This document shows, piece after piece, positions 7,364-16,505 of a stretch of DNA of 64,000 bases. The stretch covers positions 185,654 to 249,653 of the forward strand of contig NZ_FOQD01000011.1 of assembly GCF_900113665.1 (NCBI RefSeq). Direction: 5' to 3'. The DNA is from Planctomicrobium piriforme. Its GTDB lineage: Bacteria > Planctomycetota > Planctomycetia > Planctomycetales > Planctomycetaceae. The notes under the pieces were generated by a model, which did no database searches, was not told the DNA's origin, and worked only from the letters and a program-made list of their open reading frames with translations. The stretch's first letter is position 1; every line of letters begins with the position of its first letter. Both the position numbers and the translations under genes were made by a program.

Positions 7364-9616
7364 ATGTCGTCGCGCAGAATCGCAACCGGATTGCTGGCCG
7401 TCTTGGCGTTACTGGTCGTTGTCTCGGCAATTCAGGCTCAGGGAGTTTGCCTGCCTGCGCCTCGGCTGCTCACCACGCTGCCGATGGGGGGCCAGGCGGG
7501 GACGACGTTCGATGTCTCCATCACAGGCGAGAGTCTCGACGAAAACGGCGAACTGCTGTTCTCGGACGCCAGAATCACGGCGGTGCCGCAGCGGACGCCC
7601 GAGGGGGTTGCGATTCCCAACAAGTTCGCGGTCACGATCGCGCCCGACGTTCCGGTTGGGGTGTACGAAGCCAGGGTGATGACGCGGTTGGGGATCTCCT
7701 CATCGCGGGCATTTTCGGTCGGGGCTTTACCGGAGGTGACGCGAGCGAAATCGAATACCACGCTGGAATCAGCGCTCCCGCTGGAACTGAATAGCGTCTG
7801 CAATGCCGCAACCGCCAATAAAGCGGTTGACTTCTACACATTCCACGGCACGCAGGGGATGCGGGTTGTCGTTGAATGCTCGGCCGTCGGCATCGACTCG
7901 AAGTTGACGCCGGTGTTGATCATCGCCGATGCCCAGGGGCGCGACCTCACGGTCGATCGACGCGGCGGCTTTCTGGACTTCACCATTCCGGCGGATAGCC
8001 AGTATGTGATCAAAGTGCATGGACTGACTTTTCAAGGCGGGGCTGAGTTCTTCTATCGGCTAGCGGTGCAGAACATCCCAGTCGGCGAACCTGCCCCGCG
8101 CCAACCGACGACGCTGGCGGTGAACTCGTTCTCGCGACCTTCGGAATCAACGGGCAATTCCAGCGCGGCTGAGACGGAACCGAACAACCGGCCCGCCCAG
8201 GCGCAGCAGATCACGTTGCCGTGCGATGTTTCAGGGACATTCTTCCCGGCAGGCGATGTCGACACTTTTGAGTTCGCGGCGAAGAAGGGGGACGTCTGGT
8301 GGATCGAAGTGGTCTCGGAACGTATGGGACGCCCGACCAATCCGTTCGTGCTTGTGCAGCGCGTCGTGAAGAATGCAGACGGCGAGCAACTGACCGACGT
8401 CGCCGAACTCAACGACATCGCCAGTCCCGTGAAGTTGTCGACCAACGGCTATTCTTACGATGGTTCCCCTTATGATGCCGGGTCGGCGGATGCGCTGGGG
8501 AAAGTCGAGATCAAGGAAGACGGCACTTATCGGCTCCAGCTCCGCGATCTCTTTGGAGGAACCCGAAGCGACCCGCGGTCGGTGTACCGATTGATCGCGA
8601 GACAGGCGTGCCCCGACTTTTCAATTGCCGCCTGGGCGCTGCACATGACGCTGCGGAACGGAGACCGCAACGCGCTCTCGAAGCCAATTGCCCTGCGGAA
8701 TGGCGGCACGATGATCTTCGATGTCGTCGCGCTTCGAAAAGATGGTTTCGATGGCGAAATTGAAATCGGGATGGAAGGCTTGCCGGCTGGCGTGACGGCT
8801 TGCGGGTTCACGATTCCTGCAGGAAAAAACAGTGGCACATTACTGATCACCGCGGCAGAAGACGCGGCCCGGTCACACGGGGTCGCCAAAATCGTGGGCA
8901 GGGCGAAGATCAATGGAGAAACGAAGACGCAGATCGGCCGTCTCGCTTCGATGGCCTGGCCGGTGCGGGATTCGAATCAGGAGATTCCCAACCCGCGATT
9001 GCTCGCAGACGTGCCGGTTTCGGTCAGCGGGCAGGAAGCCGCGCCGCTGACCATCGCTCCGGAAGAAAACAAGACCTGGCTGGCGCTGCCGAATGACCGG
9101 CTGACCATTCCTCTCAAGCTCACCTGGCGAGGCGAGTTTTCGGGTGCACTCAAGCTGAAGGCGATCGGCAACGGATTCGAAAAGGCCGCGGAGATCGACG
9201 TTCCATTAAATGCAGCCACGGTCGAAGCGGTGCTGGATCTGGCGGCTTTGAAGACTCCGCCGGGCGAGTATACCGTGGCCTTTTACGGCGGAGTGGTCTC
9301 CAAGTACCGGTACAACCCTGACGCAGTTAAGGCCGCTGAGGCGGCAGTTCAAAAGGCAGATCAAGACGTGGCTGCGGCCGTCACCTCGGTCAAGCTGGTA
9401 ACCGAAGCGGCACAATCAGCCTCGCTTGAGGGAAAAGCTGCCGCCGATGCCGCCGTGAAACAGGCTCAACAGCAGCAAAAGCAGGCCGAGGCAGCCAAGG
9501 CGGACGCCGCCAAACGCCTGAAGGCGGCGACAGACGCGGCCGAGCCGAAAGACTACGCCGAGATCGTGGTTTCCGAACCGATTCGCATCCTCGTCAAACC
9601 GGCGGACAACAAATGA
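7364..9616 (+). CDS. Secreted protein with pre-peptidase C-terminal (PPC)-like domains
   Basis: 750 residues. The start at 7364 is chosen because GAGGA lies 6 bases upstream and it gives a clean signal peptide (RRIATGLLAVLALLVVVSAIQAQG); the frame itself opens at 7319. Two beta-sandwich segments look like PPC domains: about 155-245 (NAATANKAVDFYTFHGTQG) and about 265-410 (ETEPNNRPAQAQQI, then DVDTFEFAAKKGDVWWIE). Further Ig-like segments follow. An Ala/Lys/Gln-rich coiled coil occupies about 655-730 before a short tail. PPC domains in planctomycetes accompany secreted hydrolases and cytochromes. It overlaps the next gene by 4 bases. It is probably a structural or carbohydrate-binding partner of the neighbouring secreted proteins; no catalytic motif is visible. 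Confidence 0.8.
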   Translation: MSSRRIATGLLAVLALLVVVSAIQAQGVCLPAPRLLTTLPMGGQAGTTFDVSITGESLDENGELLFSDARITAVPQRTPEGVAIPNKFAVTIAPDVPVGVYEARVMTRLGISSSRAFSVGALPEVTRAKSNTTLESALPLELNSVCNAATANKAVDFYTFHGTQGMRVVVECSAVGIDSKLTPVLIIADAQGRDLTVDRRGGFLDFTIPADSQYVIKVHGLTFQGGAEFFYRLAVQNIPVGEPAPRQPTTLAVNSFSRPSESTGNSSAAETEPNNRPAQAQQITLPCDVSGTFFPAGDVDTFEFAAKKGDVWWIEVVSERMGRPTNPFVLVQRVVKNADGEQLTDVAELNDIASPVKLSTNGYSYDGSPYDAGSADALGKVEIKEDGTYRLQLRDLFGGTRSDPRSVYRLIARQACPDFSIAAWALHMTLRNGDRNALSKPIALRNGGTMIFDVVALRKDGFDGEIEIGMEGLPAGVTACGFTIPAGKNSGTLLITAAEDAARSHGVAKIVGRAKINGETKTQIGRLASMAWPVRDSNQEIPNPRLLADVPVSVSGQEAAPLTIAPEENKTWLALPNDRLTIPLKLTWRGEFSGALKLKAIGNGFEKAAEIDVPLNAATVEAVLDLAALKTPPGEYTVAFYGGVVSKYRYNPDAVKAAEAAVQKADQDVAAAVTSVKLVTEAAQSASLEGKAAADAAVKQAQQQQKQAEAAKADAAKRLKAATDAAEPKDYAEIVVSEPIRILVKPADNK

Positions 9617-12423
9617 GCGAGCGCTGTCGAACGCGACTAGTTTTTCTGCTCTCGTTTGTTCGAGCCTGCGGATGCTTCGGCTTGTGCTTGCTGACATCTC
9701 TTTCAGCGCGAGCGGACGTCGACTTCTATCGTGACGTCTATCCGATCCTGAAAGCGAACTGTCTGTCGTGTCACAACAAGACGATCACCGAAGCGGGGCT
9801 GAATCTGGAATCCCCTGAAACCATTCGAGGCGGCGGAGATTCCGGGCCGGCGATGGTGCCTGGCAAGTCGATTGCCAGTCTAATCGTGCATGCGGCCACC
9901 CAAACCGGGGATGTCGTCATGCCCCCCGAAAACAACAAAGCCGGAGCGGTCAAGCTGACGCCCGCCGAGATGGGCCTGCTGGTGGCGTGGATCGATGAAG
10001 GCGCGAAATCGTCTGTCCGGCAGACCGAGCAGATCGTCTGGCAACCGCTCCCGGCCGGCATTCACCCTATCTATACGGTTGCCGTCACCAGAGACGCTCG
10101 TTGGGCGGCGTGCGGCCGCGCAAATCAATTGTTTCTGTATGACCTCGCCACGCGCCGGTTGCAGACTCGCCTGGTGGACCCGAGTTTGCTGCCCGCCAAG
10201 GGAGCCCTGAGCGGGGGCACGGCACATCGCGACCTGGTCCAGTCAATCGCTTTCAGCCCTGATGGCAGCCGCATGGCTTCTGGAAGTTTTCGCGAAGTGA
10301 AGATCTGGAAGCAGGCAGCGGCAGTCACCCCACGCACTTCGCCGCTCCTCCCAGACGCGACGATGTCTGCGCTGACTCCCGATGGCCGATTGTTCATTGC
10401 AGCCGACTCCGAAGGGACACTGCATGTGCTGGATGCCGTGACCGGTTCGACTCTCAGGGTCATTCCGGATGTGAAACCGGCTGCGAAGTCTGTCCTGTGC
10501 GTTTCGCCTGACTCGGCCTCCATTGCTGTCTGCACTGCCGGAGCGACGATTGGCATTTGGAATCTGACGACCGGCGAACGCACGGGCACGATTGCCGACC
10601 CGCACGGGGCTCGGGCCTTCGTCTGGTCGCGCGACGGGGGAGCGATTGTGATCGCGGGCGACGACAACGTGGTTCGCATCTGGAAAACGTCTGCAACTGA
10701 TTCCGCGACGCCCCGCGAACTCAGCGGCGCGAAAGCCCCCATTACGACGCTCGTCACCGCTGTGAATCCGGATCGAGTGATCGCAGCCGGTGAGGATGGA
10801 AACTCACATGTCTGGAATCTGGAAGACGGCAAACTCCTGCAGACGGTCAAGATTCCGTCGGCCAGCGCCCTGGCGGTCTCGCGCGATGGAAAAATCCTCG
10901 CGGCCGGTAGCCCACCCGGTCAGGTGCGATTGTTTGATCTCGCCACTGGCCAGCAGATTGTCGAACTCACGGGAGACGCCGACTCGCAGGCACGTCAGGC
11001 CGGGCTGAGTTGGGATCTGGGGGCGCGGCAGCTGGATGCGGCGTATCATAAAAAGGAACTCGCCCGTATCGCCGCGGAAAACAAGGTTCTCGAAGAAGTC
11101 CTGAAAAAGGCCCGGGAGACCATCGCCACGGTCGAGAAGACGCTTCCAGAGAAGGAAAAAGCCGCTGCGACGGCTGCCGAGGCAAAGCAGTCGGCACAAA
11201 CTGCGGTCGATGCTCTGGCAACGCAGTTAGCGGCGATGCCGGAGGCTGCCCTCGACAAACAGCACAAAGAGGCCCTGAAGAAACTTGAATCAGCAACAAC
11301 ACAGGCAGCCGTCGCAGAAGCCTATCTGACGTCCGCACGGCATCACATTCAGGACGCGCGGGGAGAAGAACAGAGCGCGACCGCGGCCCAGGTCCGCAAC
11401 GCGGAATCGATTAAGGCGGAAACTGAAGCCGTCGCAGCGTCACAAACGGCAATCGATCAGGTTCAAGCGAGCCTCACTGCTCTCAAGAAAGAGATCTCGG
11501 AACGCAAACTGCGTCCGCTGGCTGTCTGTTTCTCCGCGGATGGCGCCACAATCGCCGCCGCCTACGACAATGGCGAACTCCGCGTCTGGGGAATTCCCTC
11601 CGCGACGCCCCTGCTGCACATCCCCGGCAGTGGTCCCGCCACTTCCGCAAACATCGTTTCGCCACGAGATGGTCTGTTTGTTTCCCGACTGGCCGATGGC
11701 AGTCTCATCGAGATCAACACCACCCCGAACTGGGAGCTGGAACGGGTCATCGGCGGAGACTCCGCCGCACCGGTGTTTGCCGATCGGGTCAATGCTCTGC
11801 GCTTCAGCCCCGATGGAAGGACGCTTGCGGTCGGCAGCGGCGAGCCGTCGCGATCTGGCGACGTGAGTCTGTGGGAAGTCGAATCGGGATCTCAGATCGC
11901 CAACTGGACCGACCGTCATCGCGACGCGGTGCTGGGACTCGATTTCTCACCTGACGGCCGTCTGCTCGCCTCCGGCGCTGCCGACAAAATGGCTGTCGTC
12001 ACCGACATTGCCACAGGTCGGCAAATGCATGCATTCGAAGGGCACACGCATCATGTGATGGGAGTATCGTTCCGCCCGGACGGCCGGATGCTGGCGACCG
12101 CTGGAGCGGACGGAGTTGTACTCGTCTGGGACATGCTGCTGGGGGAACGCAAAAAGAAGATCGAAGGCTGGACGAAGGAAGTGACGTCGTTGCAGTTCAT
12201 GGGGCCCGGCGCGAATGTCCTGACATCCGCCGGCGACCAGAGAATTCGCATCGTCACCGATGAAGGCGGCGAAGTCCGGTCGATGGCCAAGCTCCCCGAA
12301 TTCATGCAGTCGGCGGCGAGCGATGCCCTAGGCCAGATCATCGTTGGCGGCGGTGAAGACGGCGTACTCCGCGTCTGGGACGGCACGAACGGTAAAGAAC
12401 TCGCCGTGTTCGCCGCGCCGTAA
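9613..12423 (+). CDS. Planctomycete cytochrome c domain fused to a split WD40 propeller
   Basis: 936 residues. After a signal peptide comes a cytochrome c-like domain with DVYPILKANCLSCHNK (CxxCH) and the distal VVMPPENNKAG Met region. Then WD40 repeats (about 145-455), a long helical coiled coil (about 470-630, rich in Ala/Glu/Lys), and a second WD40 set (about 635-936) with units such as LDFSPDGRLLASGAADK and VWDMLLGERKKKI. The two halves together could make one or two propellers joined by the coiled coil. It starts in an ATGA overlap with the PPC gene. Within the family, such proteins are thought to bind haem and partner proteins outside the cytoplasm. The function is not known. Confidence 0.87.
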   Translation: MSERCRTRLVFLLSFVRACGCFGLCLLTSLSARADVDFYRDVYPILKANCLSCHNKTITEAGLNLESPETIRGGGDSGPAMVPGKSIASLIVHAATQTGDVVMPPENNKAGAVKLTPAEMGLLVAWIDEGAKSSVRQTEQIVWQPLPAGIHPIYTVAVTRDARWAACGRANQLFLYDLATRRLQTRLVDPSLLPAKGALSGGTAHRDLVQSIAFSPDGSRMASGSFREVKIWKQAAAVTPRTSPLLPDATMSALTPDGRLFIAADSEGTLHVLDAVTGSTLRVIPDVKPAAKSVLCVSPDSASIAVCTAGATIGIWNLTTGERTGTIADPHGARAFVWSRDGGAIVIAGDDNVVRIWKTSATDSATPRELSGAKAPITTLVTAVNPDRVIAAGEDGNSHVWNLEDGKLLQTVKIPSASALAVSRDGKILAAGSPPGQVRLFDLATGQQIVELTGDADSQARQAGLSWDLGARQLDAAYHKKELARIAAENKVLEEVLKKARETIATVEKTLPEKEKAAATAAEAKQSAQTAVDALATQLAAMPEAALDKQHKEALKKLESATTQAAVAEAYLTSARHHIQDARGEEQSATAAQVRNAESIKAETEAVAASQTAIDQVQASLTALKKEISERKLRPLAVCFSADGATIAAAYDNGELRVWGIPSATPLLHIPGSGPATSANIVSPRDGLFVSRLADGSLIEINTTPNWELERVIGGDSAAPVFADRVNALRFSPDGRTLAVGSGEPSRSGDVSLWEVESGSQIANWTDRHRDAVLGLDFSPDGRLLASGAADKMAVVTDIATGRQMHAFEGHTHHVMGVSFRPDGRMLATAGADGVVLVWDMLLGERKKKIEGWTKEVTSLQFMGPGANVLTSAGDQRIRIVTDEGGEVRSMAKLPEFMQSAASDALGQIIVGGGEDGVLRVWDGTNGKELAVFAAP

Positions 12424-12491
12424 TTGTCGGTCGCTGCCAGCGTCCGGGTCAGATGACGTCCATTTCTAATGTTTTTAGAGGTTCGCCCCCC

Positions 12492-13613
12492 ATGATTCCC
12501 GAAGCCGTCTCCCGTCGACGATTTTTGCAGTTCACTGCGGCCGGCGCTGGCGGATTCCTCGCCCGCTCGACCTTCGGCCAGACTCCTCCGATGGAACCAA
12601 AGCTGGTCTGGCATGACGTGCGGGACTGGGGAGTGGAAGGCAAAGGCTGGACTGACACAGCGAAGTACTTCGACCGATTGCCGGCCAGAGCCGAAGGCAA
12701 GGTTCCCGCCCCGGTCTGGAACCTGAGCCGTAACTCGGCAGGCATGCTGGTCCATTTTCGCACGGCTTCGCCGCAGATCTGGACCGAGCACGTTGTGACG
12801 TCACCCACATTGGCCCTGCCGAACATGACCGCCATCGGCGCGAGCGGACTCGACTTGTATGCGGCCGACGCTGAGGGAAACTGGAAATGGCTCTCCGTCA
12901 CCCGACCGGCCAAACGGGAGATGAAGGACCAGATCATTTCAGGCTTGCCGGCCGTCGAGCGGAGCTATCAGCTTTATCTCCCGCTTTACAACGGAACCGA
13001 ATCGCTGAAGATCGGCGTGCCGGAAGGGGAAGTACTGACGCCCGTCGCGCCGCGGACTGAAAAGCCGCTGTTGTTCTATGGGACATCCATCACGCATGGC
13101 GCGAGCGCTTCCCGACCTGGCATGCCGCACCCCGCAATCCTCGGACGACGGCTGAATCTGCCCGTCATCAATCTGGGGTTCTCAGGCAATGGACGCATGG
13201 AAAAAGAAGTCGGCGAATTTCTGGTGGAACTCGATCCGGCGGTGTTCGTGATCGATTGCCTGCCGAACATGCAGGCTCGCGAAGTTCAGGAACGTGCAGC
13301 GCCGCTGGTGCGTCAGATCCGTCAGGCTCGACCAGAAACCCCGATTGTGCTGGTCGAAGATCGCACCTATGCCAACACCCCTTTCCTGCCAGACCGGCAA
13401 CGCCGCCATGAGCTCAGCCGTCAGGCGTTGCAGCAGGCGCTCCAGGAATTGAGAGCCGAAGGGGTCGCGAAGTTGTGGTATATCGAGGGTGACAAACTGC
13501 TGGGCGAAGACCGCGAAGACACCACCGACGGCTCTCACCCCAGTGACCTCGGCTTCTGGCGACAGGCCAACGCCTTCGAGCCGGTTCTGAAGGCGGCTCT
13601 GGCGGGCGGCTGA
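12492..13613 (+). CDS. SGNH/GDSL-type hydrolase with N-terminal GxDLY domain
   Basis: 373 residues from 12492; an upstream ATG at 12453 is possible. The N-terminus has a twin-arginine motif (SRRRFLQFTAAGAGGFLA), so Tat export is likely. A GxDLY-type domain (GASGLDLYAADAEG) is followed by an SGNH hydrolase domain. This has the Ser block FYGTSITHGASAS, the Gly block NLGFSGNGRM, a variant Asn block VFVIDCLPNM and the catalytic Asp-x-x-His block DGSHPSDLGF. This architecture is typical of carbohydrate esterases, probably deacetylases acting on polysaccharides. It follows the cytochrome-WD40 gene by 68 bases on the same strand and probably belongs to the same unit. Confidence 0.87.
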   Translation: MIPEAVSRRRFLQFTAAGAGGFLARSTFGQTPPMEPKLVWHDVRDWGVEGKGWTDTAKYFDRLPARAEGKVPAPVWNLSRNSAGMLVHFRTASPQIWTEHVVTSPTLALPNMTAIGASGLDLYAADAEGNWKWLSVTRPAKREMKDQIISGLPAVERSYQLYLPLYNGTESLKIGVPEGEVLTPVAPRTEKPLLFYGTSITHGASASRPGMPHPAILGRRLNLPVINLGFSGNGRMEKEVGEFLVELDPAVFVIDCLPNMQAREVQERAAPLVRQIRQARPETPIVLVEDRTYANTPFLPDRQRRHELSRQALQQALQELRAEGVAKLWYIEGDKLLGEDREDTTDGSHPSDLGFWRQANAFEPVLKAALAGG

Positions 13614-13682
13614 ACGCCGGTTTCGCTTTGAAGTACAGTCTCGCCAGGCATTCCCAATGGGTGGGCGAAGCAATTCCATCTG

Positions 13683-16118
13683 TTAGACGGCAGCGTTCGT
13701 TTTGATTCGCATGCTGTAGAACGATCGGTAGACGAACACCAGCGCCAAGGCGAGAAAGACCCAGGCTGCCGATTGCCGCAAGGTCTCCTGACCGCCGGCC
13801 GACAACTGAATCGCCACTTCCAGCGCCAGCAGGCCGAACAGCGTGCTGAACTTGATGACTGGGTTGAGCGAGACCGAGGAGGTGTCCTTGAACGGATCGC
13901 CCACGGTATCCCCCACGATGGTCGCCTCATGCAGCGGGGTGTTCTTCATCTTCAGTTCCACTTCGACGACCTTTTTGGCGTTGTCCCAGGCACCGCCGGC
14001 GTTTGCCATGAAGATGGCTTGGTACAGGCCGAACACGGCCAGCCCGATCAGATAGCCGATGAACAGGTAGTTGTCGAAGCAGGCGAAGGCGAGCGTGATG
14101 CACAGAATGGTCATGAAGATGTTGAGCATCCCCCACTGGGCGTATTGCGTGCAGATCTCGACAACGCGCTTGGAATCCTCGTCGGAGGCCCGAGCGCCGG
14201 ACTGGTCCAGTCGAATGTGTTGCTTGATGTACTCGACCGCGCGGTAGGCGCCGGTGGTCACGGCCTGCATCGTCGCGCCGGTGAACCAGTAAATGACCGC
14301 TCCGCCGAGAATCAGCCCGAACAAAAACGGGGCATGCAGGATCGACAGGTTTTCCAGGCCCGTCGTCATGCCTTCGGTCAGCATCACAATAATGGCGAAC
14401 ACCAGCGTTGTGGCGCCGACGACGGCGGTGCCGATCAAAACCGGCTTGGCCGTTGCCTTGAACGTGTTCCCTGCCCCGTCGTTGTCTTCGAGATAGTGCT
14501 TCGCCGCCGCGAACTGTGGGATGAACCCGAAGTCGCGTTCGATTTCCGCTTCAATCCCCGGCAGCGATTCGATCTGGGAAAGTTCAAACACCGATTGTGC
14601 GTTGTCGGTGACGGGGCCATAAGAGTCGACGGCGATAGTCACAGGCCCCATGCCCAGGAACCCGAACGCGATCAGGCCGAAAGCGAACACCGACGCCGCC
14701 TGCGGGCTGATCATCAGATTCTGGGCGCCCTGCCAGGCAAAGGCGTTGCCCACTGCCATCAATGCGACAATCGCCAGGCCCAGCCAGAAACAGGAGAAAT
14801 TGCCGGCGATGAGGCCCGAGAGAATATTGAGCGAGGCCCCCCCTTCTCGGGAGGCTTCGATGACCTCCCGCACATGCCGCGATTTTGTCGATGTGAACAC
14901 CCGCACGAGTGCCGGGATCACTGCCCCGGCCAGTGTGCCGCAACTGATGATCGTTGCCAGCTTCCACCACAGCGTTGGATCGCCGGCCATATTTTTCAGC
15001 AGGAAGTAAGACGCCGCATACGTCAGCGCGATCGACAGGCCTGATGTCATCCACACCAATTGTTCGAGCGGCGCTTCGAAGTTCATCTCCGTTCGCGACG
15101 CGTATCGTCGCTGGGAAATCTGGTGATTGATCCAGTAGGCCCCGAGTGAGGTCAACACCATCACCGCGCGGAGGAAGAAGATCCACGTCAGCAGCAGAAC
15201 CTGCAGTGCGTCCGTGTCGGCCTGCGTCCCGCCGGGAGCGCGAATCGCCAGCGTGATGAACGAGATGAGCGCCACGCCGGTCACGCCGTAGGTTTCAAAC
15301 CCGTCGGCGGTGGGACCGACCGAATCGCCCGCGTTGTCGCCGGTGCAGTCGGCGATCACGCCAGGGTTGCGGGCGTCGTCTTCCTGGATTCCGTAAACGA
15401 TCTTCATCAGGTCCGAACCGATGTCTGCAATCTTGGTGAAGATCCCGCCGGCGATTCGCAACACCGAGGCGCCGAGCGATTCCCCGATCGCAAACCCGAT
15501 GAAGCTGGCGCCCGCCAGACGATTTGGGAGAAACAGCAACACCCCCAGCATCAACAGCAATTCGACGCTGATAAGCACCGTCCCGATGGCGATGCCCGCC
15601 TGCAGGGGAATCGATGACGCCGGCCAGGGCAGGCCCCGCAGCACTCCGAAGGCGGCGCGGCTGTTCGCGAGCGTGTTGATGCGGATGCCGAACCAGGCGA
15701 CTCCGTAGCTGCCGAGAATTCCCAGAACGCTGAACAGCAGGATCACCGCCACATCGAACGCCGGCTTCTTCGCGAGAACGCCGAAGTAGTAGACCATCAC
15801 GCCGCCGACGAGGACTTGGAGCAACAGGAGAAATTTCCCCTGCGTGAGCAAATAGGCCTGGCAGGTCGCATAGATGAGTTCGGAGATCTCCAGCATCGAC
15901 CGGTGGACCGGCAGACTCTTGAGTCGCCGGTACATGGCGAAGCCGAAGGCCAGTCCGCCGCAGCAGACCAGCATCCCTCCCAGCATCAGCCACCATTCAA
16001 ATCCGAACGGGCGAAACGGAGCAATCCGCAGGTCGGCTTCTCCAGCTTCGGCAGTGTTCGAACACAGTAGAAGCAAGCTCCCGGCCCCTAGGAGCAAACC
16101 ACGTTTGACGGCGGACAT
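13683..16118 (-). CDS. hppA: Membrane-bound proton-translocating pyrophosphatase
   Basis: 811 residues with about 16 membrane segments. It hydrolyses pyrophosphate and pumps ions across the membrane. The signature block at about residues 225-275 is clear: GGIFTKIADIGSDLMK, EDDARNPGVIAD, then GDNAGDS and ADGFETYGVT. At about residue 549 the sequence is GNTFKATAK. The Lys at that position is the known mark of K+-independent, H+-pumping enzymes, whereas K+-dependent ones have Ala. AGGA-like spacing (AAGGATTGCCGC before the ATG) supports the start. The N-terminus has an extra cleavable-signal-like helix ending in AEAGEAD. It is transcribed away from the esterase operon. Confidence 0.95.
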   Translation of the reverse strand: MSAVKRGLLLGAGSLLLLCSNTAEAGEADLRIAPFRPFGFEWWLMLGGMLVCCGGLAFGFAMYRRLKSLPVHRSMLEISELIYATCQAYLLTQGKFLLLLQVLVGGVMVYYFGVLAKKPAFDVAVILLFSVLGILGSYGVAWFGIRINTLANSRAAFGVLRGLPWPASSIPLQAGIAIGTVLISVELLLMLGVLLFLPNRLAGASFIGFAIGESLGASVLRIAGGIFTKIADIGSDLMKIVYGIQEDDARNPGVIADCTGDNAGDSVGPTADGFETYGVTGVALISFITLAIRAPGGTQADTDALQVLLLTWIFFLRAVMVLTSLGAYWINHQISQRRYASRTEMNFEAPLEQLVWMTSGLSIALTYAASYFLLKNMAGDPTLWWKLATIISCGTLAGAVIPALVRVFTSTKSRHVREVIEASREGGASLNILSGLIAGNFSCFWLGLAIVALMAVGNAFAWQGAQNLMISPQAASVFAFGLIAFGFLGMGPVTIAVDSYGPVTDNAQSVFELSQIESLPGIEAEIERDFGFIPQFAAAKHYLEDNDGAGNTFKATAKPVLIGTAVVGATTLVFAIIVMLTEGMTTGLENLSILHAPFLFGLILGGAVIYWFTGATMQAVTTGAYRAVEYIKQHIRLDQSGARASDEDSKRVVEICTQYAQWGMLNIFMTILCITLAFACFDNYLFIGYLIGLAVFGLYQAIFMANAGGAWDNAKKVVEVELKMKNTPLHEATIVGDTVGDPFKDTSSVSLNPVIKFSTLFGLLALEVAIQLSAGGQETLRQSAAWVFLALALVFVYRSFYSMRIKTNAAV

Positions 16119-16505
16119 GCGGCAATCCTTTTCAGCGGCAGAGAATCAGCCGAACGGCTGCACCAGCAAATGGCCCTTTGTTGATGCGTCTACCATATAG
16201 ACTGAAACCCTCCATGCCAATCTTCCGCAGTCCCTGTTGTTCGGTCGCCACTGGCAGTGGTTCTCGCGAAACTGCGGGGGAGTGTCCGAGATCAGCGGGT
16301 GAATTCTGATGATGATGTCAGAACGCCACACTTGCATGAGGTGCGTTCGAGCAGCGTCTCAGGCGGAGAGCGAGAACTTCATAAGTTCGAACTGAACGGC
16401 AGCGTTCCTCATCAGTCGGCCCGCGGTCTGTTCTCAACGCCTACAGAACACCCGGAACTTTTCTCTGTCGGCGCACTGAGTGATGTCGAACCGAATGTCG
16501 CTCAA
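16119..16505. other. Intergenic region between hppA and the giant surface protein gene
   Basis: Both flanking genes are on the minus strand, so this holds the end of the giant gene's transcript and the hppA promoter. I see no clear terminator hairpin and no credible small ORF. Confidence 0.4.

Noticed and set aside
13773..15044. 423-codon plus-strand frame opposite hppA
   Set aside because: Antisense to a well conserved pump; composition typical of a shadow frame.
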